Shown here one piece after another: positions 19,277 through 31,927 of a stretch of 38,816 nt of DNA; within the stretch, counting starts at the first letter, position 1; the number at the start of each line of letters is the position of its first letter. Below the pieces are notes generated by a model, which was not told the DNA's origin, did no database searches, and saw only the letters and a program-made list of their open reading frames with translations. A program made the translations under genes and the position numbers. The DNA is from Tubiluchus corallicola (taxonomy: Eukaryota > Priapulida > Priapulimorpha > Priapulimorphida > Tubiluchidae): the NCBI GenBank assembly GCA_030141605.1, contig JAQGDQ010001479.1, forward strand, positions 1-38,816, given 5' to 3'.

Positions 19277-21290
19277 TTTTGCTTGTTTACTTATATTCGC
19301 TCTGACACAAGCTTGATAGAAGTAGGTAGGCAAGTCCTAACCAAAAAAGTAGAATGTTTATGGTTAAAGATCTTCAAACTTCAAAAGATTGACAAATTTT
19401 ATTTTGTAAATATTTGTTGCCTATATTCCATAAATTATAAAATTAAACTTGTTTTATTCATATTACTCATATTTCGGTTAATTGTGCCTGGAGACCTTAA
19501 AGCTTCACAGTCGTCAACACTGAAGATATGCCGCATTGCCTTAAGAAGCACACTGCAAATGGTATAAAAAGTCAAATAAACGTATTGTTGTGTTACGTTT
19601 CCTATTTTACGGTAAACAACCGCACGTTTTTATAACCAAAGAATATGGACCACAAAAAGTATGGAAATCCTACTGCGCAACAGTTCGTGCAGTTAGTGTC
19701 GCCCTAGCGGCACAGCAGTACGGACTGTTGTTGTCAGGTACGCAACAGCGCAAGCTGTGTGTTACTGTAGCAGATGAATTGATGAGACCATCAAAACCAG
19801 ACCGGTTAACAGGCGCTCATAAATTGCTCAGCAGTGAGTTGCAAAAACACAAATAAAAATATATTTTTAAATTTCGCAAGGATGCAGCCAGGTAATTATA
19901 ATAAAATGTTAATTATAACACAGTTTTGTAACTTTTGTTACAAATTAAATATTTTGTACACTAAGCAAAGACTAAGCAAGGCACACATCTCTCTTTGGCG
20001 AGTTAGAGCAGCTGTTATATTTTTGAATATTATTTAAAGCAAGCATAAGGCAATAAGAATAATTTGTAGTTAAAATAAAAATTATTATAATCATATCTCA
20101 TAAAAATTAATAGGCTTATTTACAAAAGAAGTTAAGAAAGTTGATCAAAAAGAAAGTTTGCAAATACCTAGCTCATGTAAGTATTCGATTTCTGGAGAAA
20201 TATTTTTTTCTAAAAAACATTTCTATTTCATGTGTTCTTATAAGGAAATATAACTTGAAGAAATATTAGGCCTGACTTTCATGTATAATACCTTTCATAG
20301 AAAAAAAATCGATTTTTTCAGAAGAGCAAATAATTTTCCAGAACAAAACTTAATCTAAGCATCTGCATGTTTTGTTAATTCCAAGTTGATGTTTAAAAGG
20401 CCTATAATCATACATTGGCCTTTGTTATGAGCTGAAGTTGGTTATAAAATCACATTGAATAAACTCAGATGCATTTACGACATTACTTCTCTTTTTTATT
20501 GTCAGTGAAGAAAAAATAACAAAACGAAACACCAGAGCTGTCATCCTAAGCAGCCGGTATTACTTCCACCTCTATAACAACCAACTAACTATGTCAAAAT
20601 CAAGTTACAGAATTCAGGTGAGAAACCAACCTGGTGCATAAATTAGAATCTGCACGCGGGTCATCACACCTTATAATATCATGTGCAGACATCACTTATA
20701 TTTAGCCTATTTTTTTAAGATTCAGTTAGGCTTACATCAAAAAAGTTCATTAAATACAATTTGTTTATGTATAAAAAATGATGCACTTGTATAGGCGTAC
20801 TAATAAAACACCTGTGGCTAAATCCATAGACAAATCTTGATAAATAATTTATTTATTGATGGGCTTAAATTAATTGATTTCATATAGGCCCTGGTGCTAA
20901 GGGCAATCAATTTATATTGTTAAATATATAGGCTATATATAGGCTCCCTTCATAGAATGCATACATCATACATGTATGTGAGTGTGTGTGCATGGGTGTA
21001 TCTAGACGTTACGATGCTGTAGGCTGGCTCAGCCTGGCTGTTCAGTCCTACTCATCCCTACCACTGTATTTGTTATTTATATATGAAGCACCATATGTAA
21101 TTACTGGTTGTGTGCATGCGTGCGTGTGCGAATTATTTATATACAAACCTACAATATAATATATGTGTAATTATATAGATTAATTGCAGGGCACGTAAAT
21201 GGGTGCAATTTTTAATGTGCCAAATCTGCCACCTTGCATTGGAGTAAAACGACCAAGAAACAAATGGCAGAACCTTCAACAAAAGGAAAA
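19277..21290. other. Mostly gene-free, one unexplained open frame
   Basis: A plus-strand frame runs from about 19560 to 19856. Its distal part (VWKSYCATVRAVSVALAAQQ, then YGLLLSGTQQRKLC and ELMRPSKPDR) is less AT-rich than its surroundings and could be an exon. The frame has no ATG near its start and I know no relative. The rest (19860-21290) is AT-rich and empty. Confidence 0.35.
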
Positions 21291-21295
21291 GAAGG

Positions 21296-21455
<160 letters not shown>

Positions 21456-21499
21456 CTTTCTTTTTAAGAAAAAGATGTTAAGAAAAAGGCTATGCTTCT

Positions 21500-22346
21500 C
21501 CACTGCGCAGGGGAGGAGGTTTTCGAACTAAGTGAGTCACTGGGTGTAGATGATGACCCGAGTTTTGCTAACACTTCACGTCTACTAATAGAGTAGTATG
21601 CACCAATACTTAGGGGTGTTGGGTACGAGAAGAGGGATGGTACCTCACAGTGAAAGGCAGTCACTCCCTATTGGGATGGCCTGGATCCTACTTGGTTCCC
21701 ACTTCTGTATCTAGCTCACGTATGGCTCCACTGATACTGCTTGTGTATGGCAGTGGCCACACCCCGGGCAACGGTTTTGACTGACCGGCCAAACTACGTG
21801 AGTGAACCCAAGGGCTCTGCCTGAGGGTGGGATATGCCTATCCCAAATACACGAAGACTGAGGCTGGCAGAAAGCGCGGAAGAAACCTGTCTGCTTCAAC
21901 GGGCAAGAAGGCAGTCGCAGCGAAGTGCTGTGGAGCGCAAACAGGGCACAACAAGGCACAGGAGATGCTGATGGCCATCCACTGCATCCGGACCCATCTC
22001 CAGTCATCTGGAGCGCAAACAGGGCACAACAAGGCACAGGAGATGCTGATGGCCATCCAATGCATCCGGACCCATCTCCAGTCGTCTCGACTATGTCATG
22101 CCACTGGGTAAAAAAGGGCGAGGACGAGAGAGTGAGGCTGACGACATTGCGCAACTCTCCCTCACTTAAATCAAATTAACGCGCAAGTCACGACTTCATT
22201 CCTACCCCCCTATACCTACAAAAAGTCCTGCTCTCAGCCAGAATCGGGCTTATAAGCCACCTCCGAACCCATCCTACGATGTCAGAATGAAGTCATGGTC
22301 CTCTTCGGCTATGAAGGACGAACAACAACAACAACAACAACAACAA
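21500..22346 (+). mobile_element. (AAC)-tailed non-LTR retroposon or SINE-like insertion
   Basis: The segment is clearly more GC-rich than its flanks and ends in aatgaagtcatggtcctctt, then ggacgaacaac and an (AAC)8-like tail (22319-22346). A simple-repeat 3' tail of this kind marks RTE-like LINEs and their SINE partners in marine invertebrates (recalled pattern). It carries an in-frame 78-bp duplication and a short open frame (21827-22111), but no RT or endonuclease domain. The left boundary is approximate. It sits directly against the Gypsy gag remnant. Confidence 0.5.
21931..22086. repeat. 78-bp direct tandem duplication
   Basis: Copies start with tggagcgcaaacagggcaca at 21931 and 22009 and are almost identical (actgc/aatgc, cagtcat/cagtcgt). 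The 26-codon period preserves the frame. Confidence 0.95.
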
Positions 22347-22632
22347 CTATGCACAACAGCGTAATGTGGAGTATAAAGTGTTCGAATTTCGCCAAGAGGT
22401 TTACGCAGCAGATGAGTCACTAGCTGAATTTCACGCAAGACTAAAGTTACTTGCAAAGAATTGTAATTTTAATGATACCGACTGGGACATAAAATCACAG
22501 ATAATTCACAAAAGTCAGTTGTCAAAAGTCAGACAGAAGGGTCTAACAGAACCTAATATGACTTTACCTGATTTGCCCTTATTTGGCCGCACTTTGAAAG
22601 CGACAGAGGTGCAAAGTAAAAAAGCAATGGTA
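22347..22632 (+). pseudogene. Ty3/Gypsy gag fragment, 5' half
   Basis: The frame reads RNVEYKVFEFRQEVYAADES, LAEFHARLKLLAKNCNF, DWDIKSQIIHKSQLSKVRQK and PDLPLFGRTLKATEVQSKKA. This is the capsid region of Gypsy Gag, with the usual FxFRQ...ES...F..RL..LA..C.F layout. The N-terminal part is missing, replaced by the (AAC)-tailed retroposon. After codon AMV the frame is interrupted by an LTR element and resumes at 25213. Confidence 0.85.
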
Positions 22633-23026
22633 AGTAAAGAGAACCTGTTAAATTATGCTAAGAGCAGTAGATTATGATAAATAATTATGTTGATAGCTGC
22701 TGGTATGATGAAGCCAGTTAAGGAGTGGTGTCACGTGATTACGTGATCCAAGGATTGAGGCAGCGCGCTCGATATATAAGGTGTGCGGGGGCCTCCAGCT
22801 CGAGAATTCAGTCTCAGATTACGTCCGAGAGCCGGAGCGTGCAGACAGCCGTTAGCTCAGGGGCCTTTGGCATTGCTATATATTATATTTATTGTGCCTG
22901 ATGTTTAATAAACGTGTCACTTTATAATCAGACTCTTCATAGTTTTGCTATTCCTCACGCATCAATAAGCAGCTACACACAACCAATACAATGCACTATC
23001 CACAATACAACCAAATTAGTATTACT
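22633..23026 (+). repeat. 5' LTR of element B
   Basis: Starts AGTAAAGAGAACC and ends ATTACT. TATA box tatataa at 22773-22779; aataaa at 22907-22912. Conserved block ggcctccagctcgagaattc marks the probable R start. A TGG overlapping the LTR end (23026) may begin the primer-binding site. Confidence 0.88.
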
Positions 23027-24803
23027 GGTACAGTGACCAGTTGCTCTATTGGACAAAGATTCTCGAAACCTGGCTTCATTGCTGGCTGTTTATTGATGGT
23101 TAAACTGATCTCCAACACTGAAGTACCGACTGACTCGCTGCTTTAAATTTTTCCTGTTAACCTTATTGCTAACCTCCTTATCTATTTCTCGTTCATGACA
23201 AACAAACTCTATCCCTAATTCGGTTAATTTTAAGACGGCCCAGGCGTGATTTTTAAGCAAAAATTGAATTGGCCAGTTTCAAATGCACGTTGGTTATTGA
23301 TAGCGCCAATTAAATTAGATCATATCCAAAGCTTCTTAACAAGAACGCTCCATGAGATTCATCAACTGAAACTAATTTAAAAAAAACTGTTACGATAATT
23401 AAAGCATTTAAAGTCGCCATTAAAAATACGTCTAAATTCAATTCGAAATTTAATAGCAGCTAATAGTAATAATGATATCCGTACCAAACGTAGTCTTTTT
23501 CCTAACATTGGTAAAGCCTTTAAATTTCTTGTCGGTTCGTGCATCGCTAACAGCATATATGTTTATAGCTATTATTATTATTTTTATAATCATTTACGTT
23601 AGCTAGCTTAGCCACCACTGCAAAGGACATATTGATTTAAGAAGAAGCCACACTTCTGCTTGATTCTTGCTTGACTTTTAAGCAGTTACATTAGCAATGT
23701 GTATATAACTTTGAAAATTTCTTGAACTTGTGTGCTAAAGTACTTTAACTATTATATTGTTTAATGATTCCTTATGAAGTTGAACAGCCAGTTATTAGTG
23801 ACCCATTATACACGGAAGCCACCATATTGTAAGAGCTATCATTACGTCGAACATATATCAAGCTATTACATTCTGCTAAGACTATCGCATACTAGACATT
23901 TTCAGGGATATACTTTAAACGCTCTTAACTCTAAACCATATTTTGATGGCTACCTAACTCTGCATACAGCCAGTCAACAACATTTCGAACAAAAGTGGAA
24001 CTTCAGTCAATCTAACCAAAGGATATTACATACTACAAACTTTTTTAACTCCACGTGTTGTCGAAAATTATTACGAACAACTAATAGTCGGTGCACACTC
24101 CTGGGTTGATACAACTTAGAAGCATGCAGTTTAGAAGCATGCAACGACAGCAGTGCACCGTCTGTGCAGCCCCCACAACTACAATTCCATTTAGTTGACA
24201 ACGAAGCACCTCAAGTTCAACAAAGGGAGGAGACTCATTGAGGAATTATGAACTAAACTGAACCGTGAAATGTGAATTGAACTGAACTCATTGAATTGTG
24301 AAAAAAATGTTTTGAATAAAAATGTTTAAAGGTTCGAACCAAGTGCACATAGATACTCAAATTGTGCATATAAGTGGTTAAACTGAATTTTGTTGTTTGC
24401 TTGTAGACAATAAGACGTGTGAATTAATATGCTAATGAGATATTGCAAACATTTTACCCTTTGTTGAAGCCTATGCATAACTGTTATGATAAGTGGTAGT
24501 AATTGCTTCAACACGTATAATATTTCCACACATATTTTAATACGTATTATATTTCGTAATTTATAATCCTTTAACAGAATTAATATTTTGAGATTGGCAT
24601 AGCCAATATGCTTTAGTTTAGAGACTATATTATATTCGTGAGTGACTTATAACAGCCAATGCTGTGTATTTAAATGTATATGATCACCATGTTAACTATT
24701 GAATGTTTACTCTGAATATTTAATTTTGTCAACAAACAATGTTGTGATCTACTGTATAATGTAGACTTAAAGTAGCCAGCCCCAAGATGATAAAGTCTTT
24801 GTT
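23027..24803 (+). other. Interior of element B, no recognised gag/pol
   Basis: AT-rich. A frame starting MIPYEVEQPVISDP near 23764 ends early, and an overlapping frame runs 23774-24109. Near 24215-24240 a purine-rich aaagggaggaga resembles a second polypurine tract. I cannot assign a function. Confidence 0.45.
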
Positions 24804-24814
24804 AGGAAGAGAAG
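24804..24814 (+). promoter_or_regulatory. Polypurine tract of element B
   Basis: aggaagagaag directly precedes the 3' LTR, whose first bases have mutated from AGTAAAG to CATAAAG. Confidence 0.6.
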
Positions 24815-25210
24815 CATAAAGAGAACCTGTTAAATTATGCTAAGAGCAGTAGATTATGATAAATAATTATGTTGATAGCTGCTGGTATGATGAAGCCAGT
24901 TAAGGAGTGGTGTCACGTGATTACGTGATCCAAGGAAATGAGGCATTTGCCAGCGCGCTCGATATATAAGGTGTGTGGGGCCTCCAGCTGGAGAATTCAG
25001 TCTCAGATTACGTCCGGGAGCCGGAGCGTACAGACCGTTAGATCAGGGCCATTGGCATTGCTGTATATTATATTTATTGTGTTGATGTTTAATAAACGTG
25101 TCATTTTATAATCAGACTCTTCATAGTTTTGCTATTCCTCAAGCATCAATAAGCAACTACACACAACCAATACAACGCACTATCCACTATACAACCAAAT
25201 TAATTTTACT
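24815..25210 (+). repeat. 3' LTR of element B
   Basis: Near-identical to 22633-23026, with small indels (an added catttgc-type insert near 24945; shorter G-run). TATA box near 24963; aataaa at 25091-25096; ends TTTTACT. Confidence 0.9.
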
Positions 25211-25212
25211 TG

Positions 25213-25480
25213 GTAGCCAGTGCTAGTGATGCTAAACCAGTTCATAAAATACAGTATGCTAAATCGACTGCACATAAACGTACTGATCACAAAACTATTA
25301 ACCCGCAATGTTGACAACAACGCAGTAAGACTGTGATGCAGCAAAAGGATTCGGTTAAATTCACTCCAGCATCTGAGCAACGTAATAGTTGTGGTGCAGT
25401 CCTGCATGGGGTAAGCAGTGTCATAATATTTTGTGAAAGAAATACAGATGTTCATGTAGAACACTGAACCGTGTAATAGG
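25213..25480 (+). pseudogene. Ty3/Gypsy gag fragment, 3' half
   Basis: Immediately after element B the gag frame continues from AMV as ASASDAKPVHKIQYAK and STAHKRTDHK, a basic stretch typical of Gag before the zinc knuckles. It meets a stop at NPQC, then shows KFTPASEQRNSCGAV, a possible relic of a CxxCG knuckle. Downstream is unrecognisable. Confidence 0.65.
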
Positions 25481-28400
25481 TGTGGATGATGAATCACATG
25501 CATGGACCCTTGGCAAATGCACCTGGCTCCACTCATGCGAGTTTGGCTTGTTGGATGGGTTTGAAAATGTCAATTCTTAGTTATTTTTATGTTGGTATTT
25601 AAATCACAATGTAGTTCTGTAAAATCTTTTCTGTTAGCTGTTGCTGATAGTTATTAGTCACCACTTGCTGGTCATTAAGTTTCTAAATATTTTTTACCTG
25701 TATTACAAGGTTTTTCTACATTTATAGTCTGATGTTTGGATTACAAGTCACAGTAATTGTGTTGCAAAGGATATTCTTGATTACTGTCGTAAGTGTGACC
25801 GAAGCCACTTTAACTCACACAGAACAAAACTAAAGTCGGCCCAATGGCATATGTTTCGTTCTGTAGCACTGTGTCAAATTTCCTGCTGGATCGGTGACTT
25901 CATAGTAAATTCTCTTAGATTTGACTAAATTTTATTTGAGCATACCTAAAGTTTGATATATATAAGCTAAATATAAACACATCAGTCAAACATTTTCAAT
26001 TTTGTTCAACATGTCAGATATATGCGACCGATAGCCTACAGTTTTTGAACCATAGTTGAACATGTTCAACCTTTAAGATGTATAAAAATCTGAGGAAACA
26101 CACTATGGAAGTTAGACAGTTTCTGGGGATGTTATGGATTTGATTGTGGCCCACTATTCGTGATTCATCATTCTACAACAGAAGAAGCTGTGGCATATAG
26201 ATGCTTCACAACAAGCAAGCAAGGAGGCAATCACAGGCAATGCTTTCACTTAGCCTAAATATCTGATGATTTATGAACTTGGCAGAACTGTACAAACAGA
26301 AACGTTTCAAATACAAAAGAAAAATGTTCCATGATAAAAAGGGAAACAGTCTAGATCCAGCCTTTTATACAAAATTATGTCTCTGAGGAACATTATGTCG
26401 ACTGAAGGAAGTTGAAACAGTCCTTGCCTAATTTCATGTCAGATTATACGGCATTACCAGAAGAATTTTGGACACGTAGGTGGACAGCATGTCAGATCAC
26501 TTACTCGACCACTATACTAGATTATTTGCACGAGAGTTACTGCATGAGCAATATCGTATGAATGCACACACTCCAGGCTTCGTGTGGACGTCATTCCTGT
26601 AGAATGAAAGACTTTCAGATCTACCAGAAGAACGGTCAGAAGACTCCTATTTGCTTGGCCTAGGCTGAACATCTGCACAATTTCGGAACTATCAAAACCC
26701 CTTTGCATGAAGAAGAGTCTTGATTTTTTATTTACGTGAAAAACAGGTGTATCCTCAGGCAACTAAAAGGTCATAAAGGGTAAAATAAATGACTTTATAG
26801 GGGAGCATAGGCCCAGCCGTTCCAGCTACCAGAACGTACGAATACTTTGCTTGGCAAGAAGCCAAAGAAGCATACTGCATGCTGAGTAATTAAAGGAAAA
26901 ATAAAGATACTTCCTGCTGAGAAACTGCCCGACAAACATTCAAGTACAACTTTTACAATGTTCAAAGGGCCATGGCACGTAGATGGGCATCACGGCTGTT
27001 TAGCTTGCAAGCTATCACGTGATTACATTCATGCCTGTTTACCAAATTAGTTCATGCTTACTGTTTTTGCCATTACGGTGTCTAAAATTTCTGTGTTTTG
27101 TCTCATCAGTTAGCAAATTACAACCGAGTCTTTACTGGGACTTGTCACAGAAAATTTTAAAGCAGTCATAGCTAAATATTGCTTGGCTTATAATCGCAAC
27201 AACACTTCAAATGTATATTTCACCAGTTGACAATTTAGAAACCCAGAGTTTTGAGAAAATGGTTAACAAATATTGGAAGGCGAGACTAGAAGTGAACAGA
27301 ACGCAGAACCTCTTCTCATCTCATCAAAGATTGTTATAAGGAAAGTTTATATCACAACTGGAAAGGTTTAGAGCTGAAGATTGAAGGAAAGATTGAAAGA
27401 TGATGCAGTTCCAACAGCATTTAGCCAAAGACGTCAGATTGAGAGACGCTATCACACAGAAGAATGCATAAAAGAAAAGGAAAGAAGAGGTGAGAATTAC
27501 TTCTTGCTAGAAATTAGGTCCCTGTACAAATAATTTACCCCTCCAATGTAAACCAAGATTGGAAGTGATTCACCCCTATCTAGTAATAAGACAGGCCTCC
27601 AAATTGCAATATGAAATGCAAGAGAGACCAGATAAGAAATTCTTTCCAGCATAGGTGGATTGGATAAGAAATGTGAGTCAGAAGGTCCGGTGACATCCTG
27701 GACTGACGACCGTACCAGTGGTGCAACCGACCGCGACACACTACCATGGCACTTAGAGGAAAAAAGAAAAAAGCCACAAACTCGCTGGATTGAAAAGTCA
27801 TAAGTAATGTAAGTAATTCTGTTCAGTTGTAAGTCATCTCGGAACCTAAAGCATTAATACCCACAAATTATTGTAATCAAGGGCAATGCAATAGTGCGGG
27901 AATGAGCAGCTTAGTTTGTCATACCATCAATGTCTGTACCACCTAATGGCCAGTAACTTTCTTTTGTTACTTCTTTACATAATTTCTTTACATAATCTTA
28001 GCGCTTTTATTATTGTCTTTGACTGCTGATGCAACAATGATGGACCTGGTTATGATAGGAGACGATCTTGTGGATTACTAGTGGTCTATAAAGATATATT
28101 TATGTCACCTTCATATTTGAGTAAGCCTTTTTAACACAGAATATACTCTTATCACTTGAAGAATTTTATAATTATAATTTATCAGTTGAGGAGTGATAAT
28201 TTGTCACTATTTCACATTCGCTGCGCTTATTTCTTAGAGTATTTTTCCTGTATCTGTTTGAAATGGTGTTCCACAGCATATGTTATCTAGTGAGTCTGTG
28301 AGAAACCTCGGCACTACATTTGGTACGCACATGGATCTAAAACTGACAATCTGTTTACACCATGGTAACTGCCTGGCTTATGGCCTTTGGAAAAAGAGGA

Positions 28401-29349
28401 CAAGTCAATGAGGAATTCATTATTCACAGACTGACTCGTATTGCGAGTATCATGGTGGGGCCTGCTTCAGATACATGAAGATTTTATTAGTCGGGTTGTG
28501 ATAGCTAAAGTTTGCTACCAGTCATCAAAACTTCACCCCATCTGTGGTGCTTTCAATGAACATTTCTTTGCAGCAATTTCACAATAATGCAGTGAAATCG
28601 GTTGCTATTAAAACAAATGAATTCCTGAGAACAACTACGGACATGTTTTTCTGAACCATCATCCACTCAAACAATCACTGCAATCTTAGCAATAGCAAAC
28701 GTTAAAATGTTAGCCTAGTCATATACACGTTACAACTGTGTCAGCACAAGTACGTGGTTTCCTCAATTATAATCATACTTGTGACATCAAACATTAACAA
28801 TACCTGCACACATGGCGTTAATTTGTCATCAAACTTTGAACACAGACAGATTTAAGAAACTTGCAGACACAATTTTACACTTTGCATGAGACCAAAGGCA
28901 ATAAAGTATCAGTGTTAGCTATGGCAAGAATGAGTAGCCTGGCAACAATCATCTCGAGGAACATTGCAATAAACAGTAATGTTGCCACGTTTTTGCTCTA
29001 TCAAAAGAAACCATTACATATTAACTCTTAAGACAAATTTAAATTACAGCATCTTCCATAATACAGGCTTCGGCTGACAACGGATACCAATTCAAGTTTG
29101 AATTATTTGCTGAAGCATCATCAGCAAAGCAATGGCAAAATTGTAAAACAAAAAAACAGTAGAAAGGAATGCGAAGGACTTCAATCCACATGAAGGTGAC
29201 ATTCATATGACAGCAGTATGGGTGTTTATGATGGACCTTAAATTTGACTTATTATTCATAAAGTCTAGAGTTCAAAAGTTTTGAAAAATACTGATATAAA
29301 TGTCTCTTATTATATTATTCATGTCTCTCGTATGTAACAGATGTAGGAG
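25481..29349. other. Long gene-free stretch
   Basis: I see no coding region, transposon end or RNA gene that I can support. Open frames here (for example 26517-26762, 27497-27801) are short and without motifs. The sequence may contain highly decayed transposon DNA. Confidence 0.4.
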
Positions 29350-30345
29350 GCATTACTTCTTCCTCCAAGCAAGAAGACTGTGCAAACAGTTCAACTTAAC
29401 TGATTACCTCAATAAGCACTTTTAATCACGTGTTTACACAAGGAAAAAAGGGATAAAAAACAATTTCCTGCCATGCAATGGTTCACACTCTTTCATTAGT
29501 GAACACACTTGATCATGTTTACACCAGGAAAAGAAGGAGATTACGGGAAAAACAGCTCAACACAACTTATTACATCAATAAGTACTCTCAATCACAAGAA
29601 AAAATGGGGATAATGGAAAAACAATTTACTGTCATGTAGTGGTTCACACGCTTCTGTCAGTGAGCACACTTAAGTTTACACCAGTCAAAGGAGGAAATAA
29701 TGGAAAGACAATTTACTGCCATGTAGTGGTTCACACTCTTGCATTAGTGAGCACACTTAATCACGTGTTCACCCCAGGCAAAAAAGGTGATAATAAGAAG
29801 ACTATCTGGTGTTACCTAACAGTTCACACTCTTCCATTGGTGAGCACACAATCATGTTTCCACCAGGAAAATAAGGGGACAATGGAAAGACAATTTACTG
29901 CAATGCAGTGGTTCACACTCTTCTGTCAGTGTGCACACTTGATCATATTTACACCAGGAAAAGAAGGGGATAATTCAAAGACAATTTCCTACCATTTAGT
30001 GGTTCGCGCTCTTCCATTAGTGAGCACACTTAATTTACGTTTACACTAGGAAAAGGAGGAAATAACGGAAAGACAATTTACTGCCATGTAGTGGTTCACA
30101 CTCTTCCATTGGTGAGCACACTTGATCATATTTACACCAGGAAAAGATGGAGATAATTTAAAGACAATTTCCTACCAAGTAATGGTTCACACGCTTCTGT
30201 CGGTGAGCACACTTGATCATGTTTACACCAGGAAAAGATGGAGATAATTTAAAGACAATTTCCTGCCCGCGTAGTGGTTCACATTCTTCTGTCAGTGAGC
30301 ACACTTAATTATGTTTACACCAGGAAAAGGAGGTCATAATGGAGA
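29350..30345. repeat. ~90-bp minisatellite array (about 10 copies)
   Basis: Landmark ggttcacac recurs at about 29480, 29641, 29728, 29820, 29910, 30001, 30093, 30184 and 30276 (spacing 87-92 after the first, which spans two units). Each unit also holds gtgagcacactt, gtttacaccaggaaaag and agacaattt blocks. Units differ by several percent and by small indels; the left edge is more degenerate. Confidence 0.93.
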
Positions 30346-30790
30346 GTCATAAGTCATTTATTTCACATTACACATTTACAATAGTTTCATGTACAATATA
30401 TAGTGAAAGGGCCAACAATGAACAAAATACAAATAAGCTTTTATTGTTTCTGCACAAGAAAAGCCTCACACACTGTTCACCCATATACAAATGTAAATGT
30501 GTTGCGGGCAATCAAAAAGCAGGGCTTGTTAGATTGTCCCACACAGTGAAAGAAAAAAAGTAATGGAAATAATTAGAAAATTTAAAGTGAATCGTATGAT
30601 AAAGAAAACATTTAGTGCTTAAAATGGAATGATGTAACGAATAAAGCTCATATATGAGATGATATAAAAGATAGAAAGACTATTATTTGTTAATAGTATG
30701 TAAAATTAAGATTACTTGATTAAGATAACACCACTGTTTTGTCACCACTGTGAGAATGGATACTGATAGAAGTTTTGATTACTCACTGAT
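30346..30790. other. Gene-free stretch
   Basis: AT-rich; a 74-codon frame (30339-30563) begins inside the repeat array and shows no motif. Confidence 0.4.
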
Positions 30791-30811
30791 ACTTACTTAA
30801 AATTTGAATTT

Positions 30812-31927
30812 TTAGCATTTTTTAAATCTAGTAATAGATCTGCTATTTTTTGCAGATTGACAAATCTCATTCCAGACTTTTGGTCCTTGATATATTATAA
30901 AATGTTTGGCTATGTTGGTTCTACAGAAAGGCACAATGTATTGATTAAATCTTGTATTATGTCTCTTAGATGTCAATTTGACAGGAATTGCAAAAAACTT
31001 AAGACATAGTCGATTATTGCATTTATACATAAACACTGCAATATTCAATTTCATTTAATCATCTGATTGCATAATGCTACATTCACGGTAATGAAGTAAA
31101 GGTACTTTACTACGTTTCATTAGGCAATACATTAACCTTACAAATTTTCGTTCCAACATTTTTAAGCATTTCAGTTTAGATGGATATGTGGGGCCCCAAA
31201 TTATGCTGCAGTAATTAAGATAAGGTAAAACCAGACTATTATACAAAATTAGTAAGTGTTCTTTCGAAAGACTGTGTTTGATGTGAGTCATCATGCCTAT
31301 ATTTTTAGCAATCTTGAGTCTGATGTAAGAGATATGTGATTGCCAGTCATGTGTTCATATATGACAATACCTAAGAATTTAATTTGTTTTACTTGTTGAA
31401 TATTACTATTGTCAGTTTGTAATGTCAAATTTGGCATTCTCTAGTTTCTTGATCTAAAAACTGCAAATTTAGTTTTGGAAGCATTTAGCGATAATTTATT
31501 ACTCCTAAACCAGTAATATTAAACTGGTGTCATCAACGAACTGCAGGGTTTTTCCCTTATTAATACAATGTTTTATATCATTGATGTACACAAGAAACAA
31601 GAGTGGGCCAAGTATCGACCCTTGTGGAACACCACAAGATATTAATTTTGAATTAGATATATAGTTATTATACTTTACTGCTTGTAACCTGCCAGATAGG
31701 TAACTTACAAACCAATTATTTGCAACACCTCTTATTCCATAGTGGCATAATTTGTTAATTAAAATTTTATGATCAACAGTGTCAAAAGCTTTTGACAAAT
31801 CACAGAATATACTCACAGATAACTTATTATCTTCAATATCTCTAATTGTGTTGGTCAGCATATCAATTAAAGCCATTTCTGTAGTACTGCCGCCTTTACG
31901 AAATCCATACTGTGCGTCATTACAACA
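30812..31927 (-). pseudogene. LINE (non-LTR) reverse transcriptase, 5'-truncated
   Basis: Read on the minus strand: DAQYGFRKGGSTTEMAL, FCDLSKAFDTVDH (motif A), VSYLSGRLQAVKYNN, GVPQGSILGPLLFLVYINDI, FVDDTSLI (FADD motif with Val), LSLNASKTKFAVF, IKFLGIVIYEHMTGNHISY, KIAKNIGMMTHIKHSLSKEH, LPYLNYCSIIWG and WNEI near the end. This is the RT core and thumb of a Jockey/CR1-like LINE. Stops occur after FRSRN and after QSDD, and a small disruption follows the FVDD block, so it is inactive. The endonuclease and upstream RT are missing: homology ends at about 31925, where the 219-bp repeat begins. Confidence 0.92.

Larger units (their letters stand above)
22633..25210 (+). mobile_element. 2.58-kb LTR element (element B) inserted in gag, 5-bp TSD
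   Basis: Two LTRs of ~395 bp (22633-23026 and 24815-25210) flank a ~1.79-kb interior. TGGTA occurs at 22628-22632 and 25211-25215. A polypurine tract aggaagagaag (24804-24814) precedes the 3' LTR. The interior shows no Gag, protease, RT or integrase motif. The longest frame, 23774-24109 (111 codons), matches nothing I know. It is therefore a deletion derivative or a non-autonomous element relying on related Gypsy proteins. Confidence 0.88.

Noticed and set aside
22633-23026. Solo LTR with GGTA duplicates
   Set aside because: GGTA after 23026 looked like a target duplicate, but the gag frame resumes only after the second LTR at 25211, so this is the 5' LTR of a two-LTR element.
25900-27800. 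Decayed DNA-transposon transposase
   Set aside because: Several frames were tried on both strands; no catalytic or zinc-finger motif could be supported.
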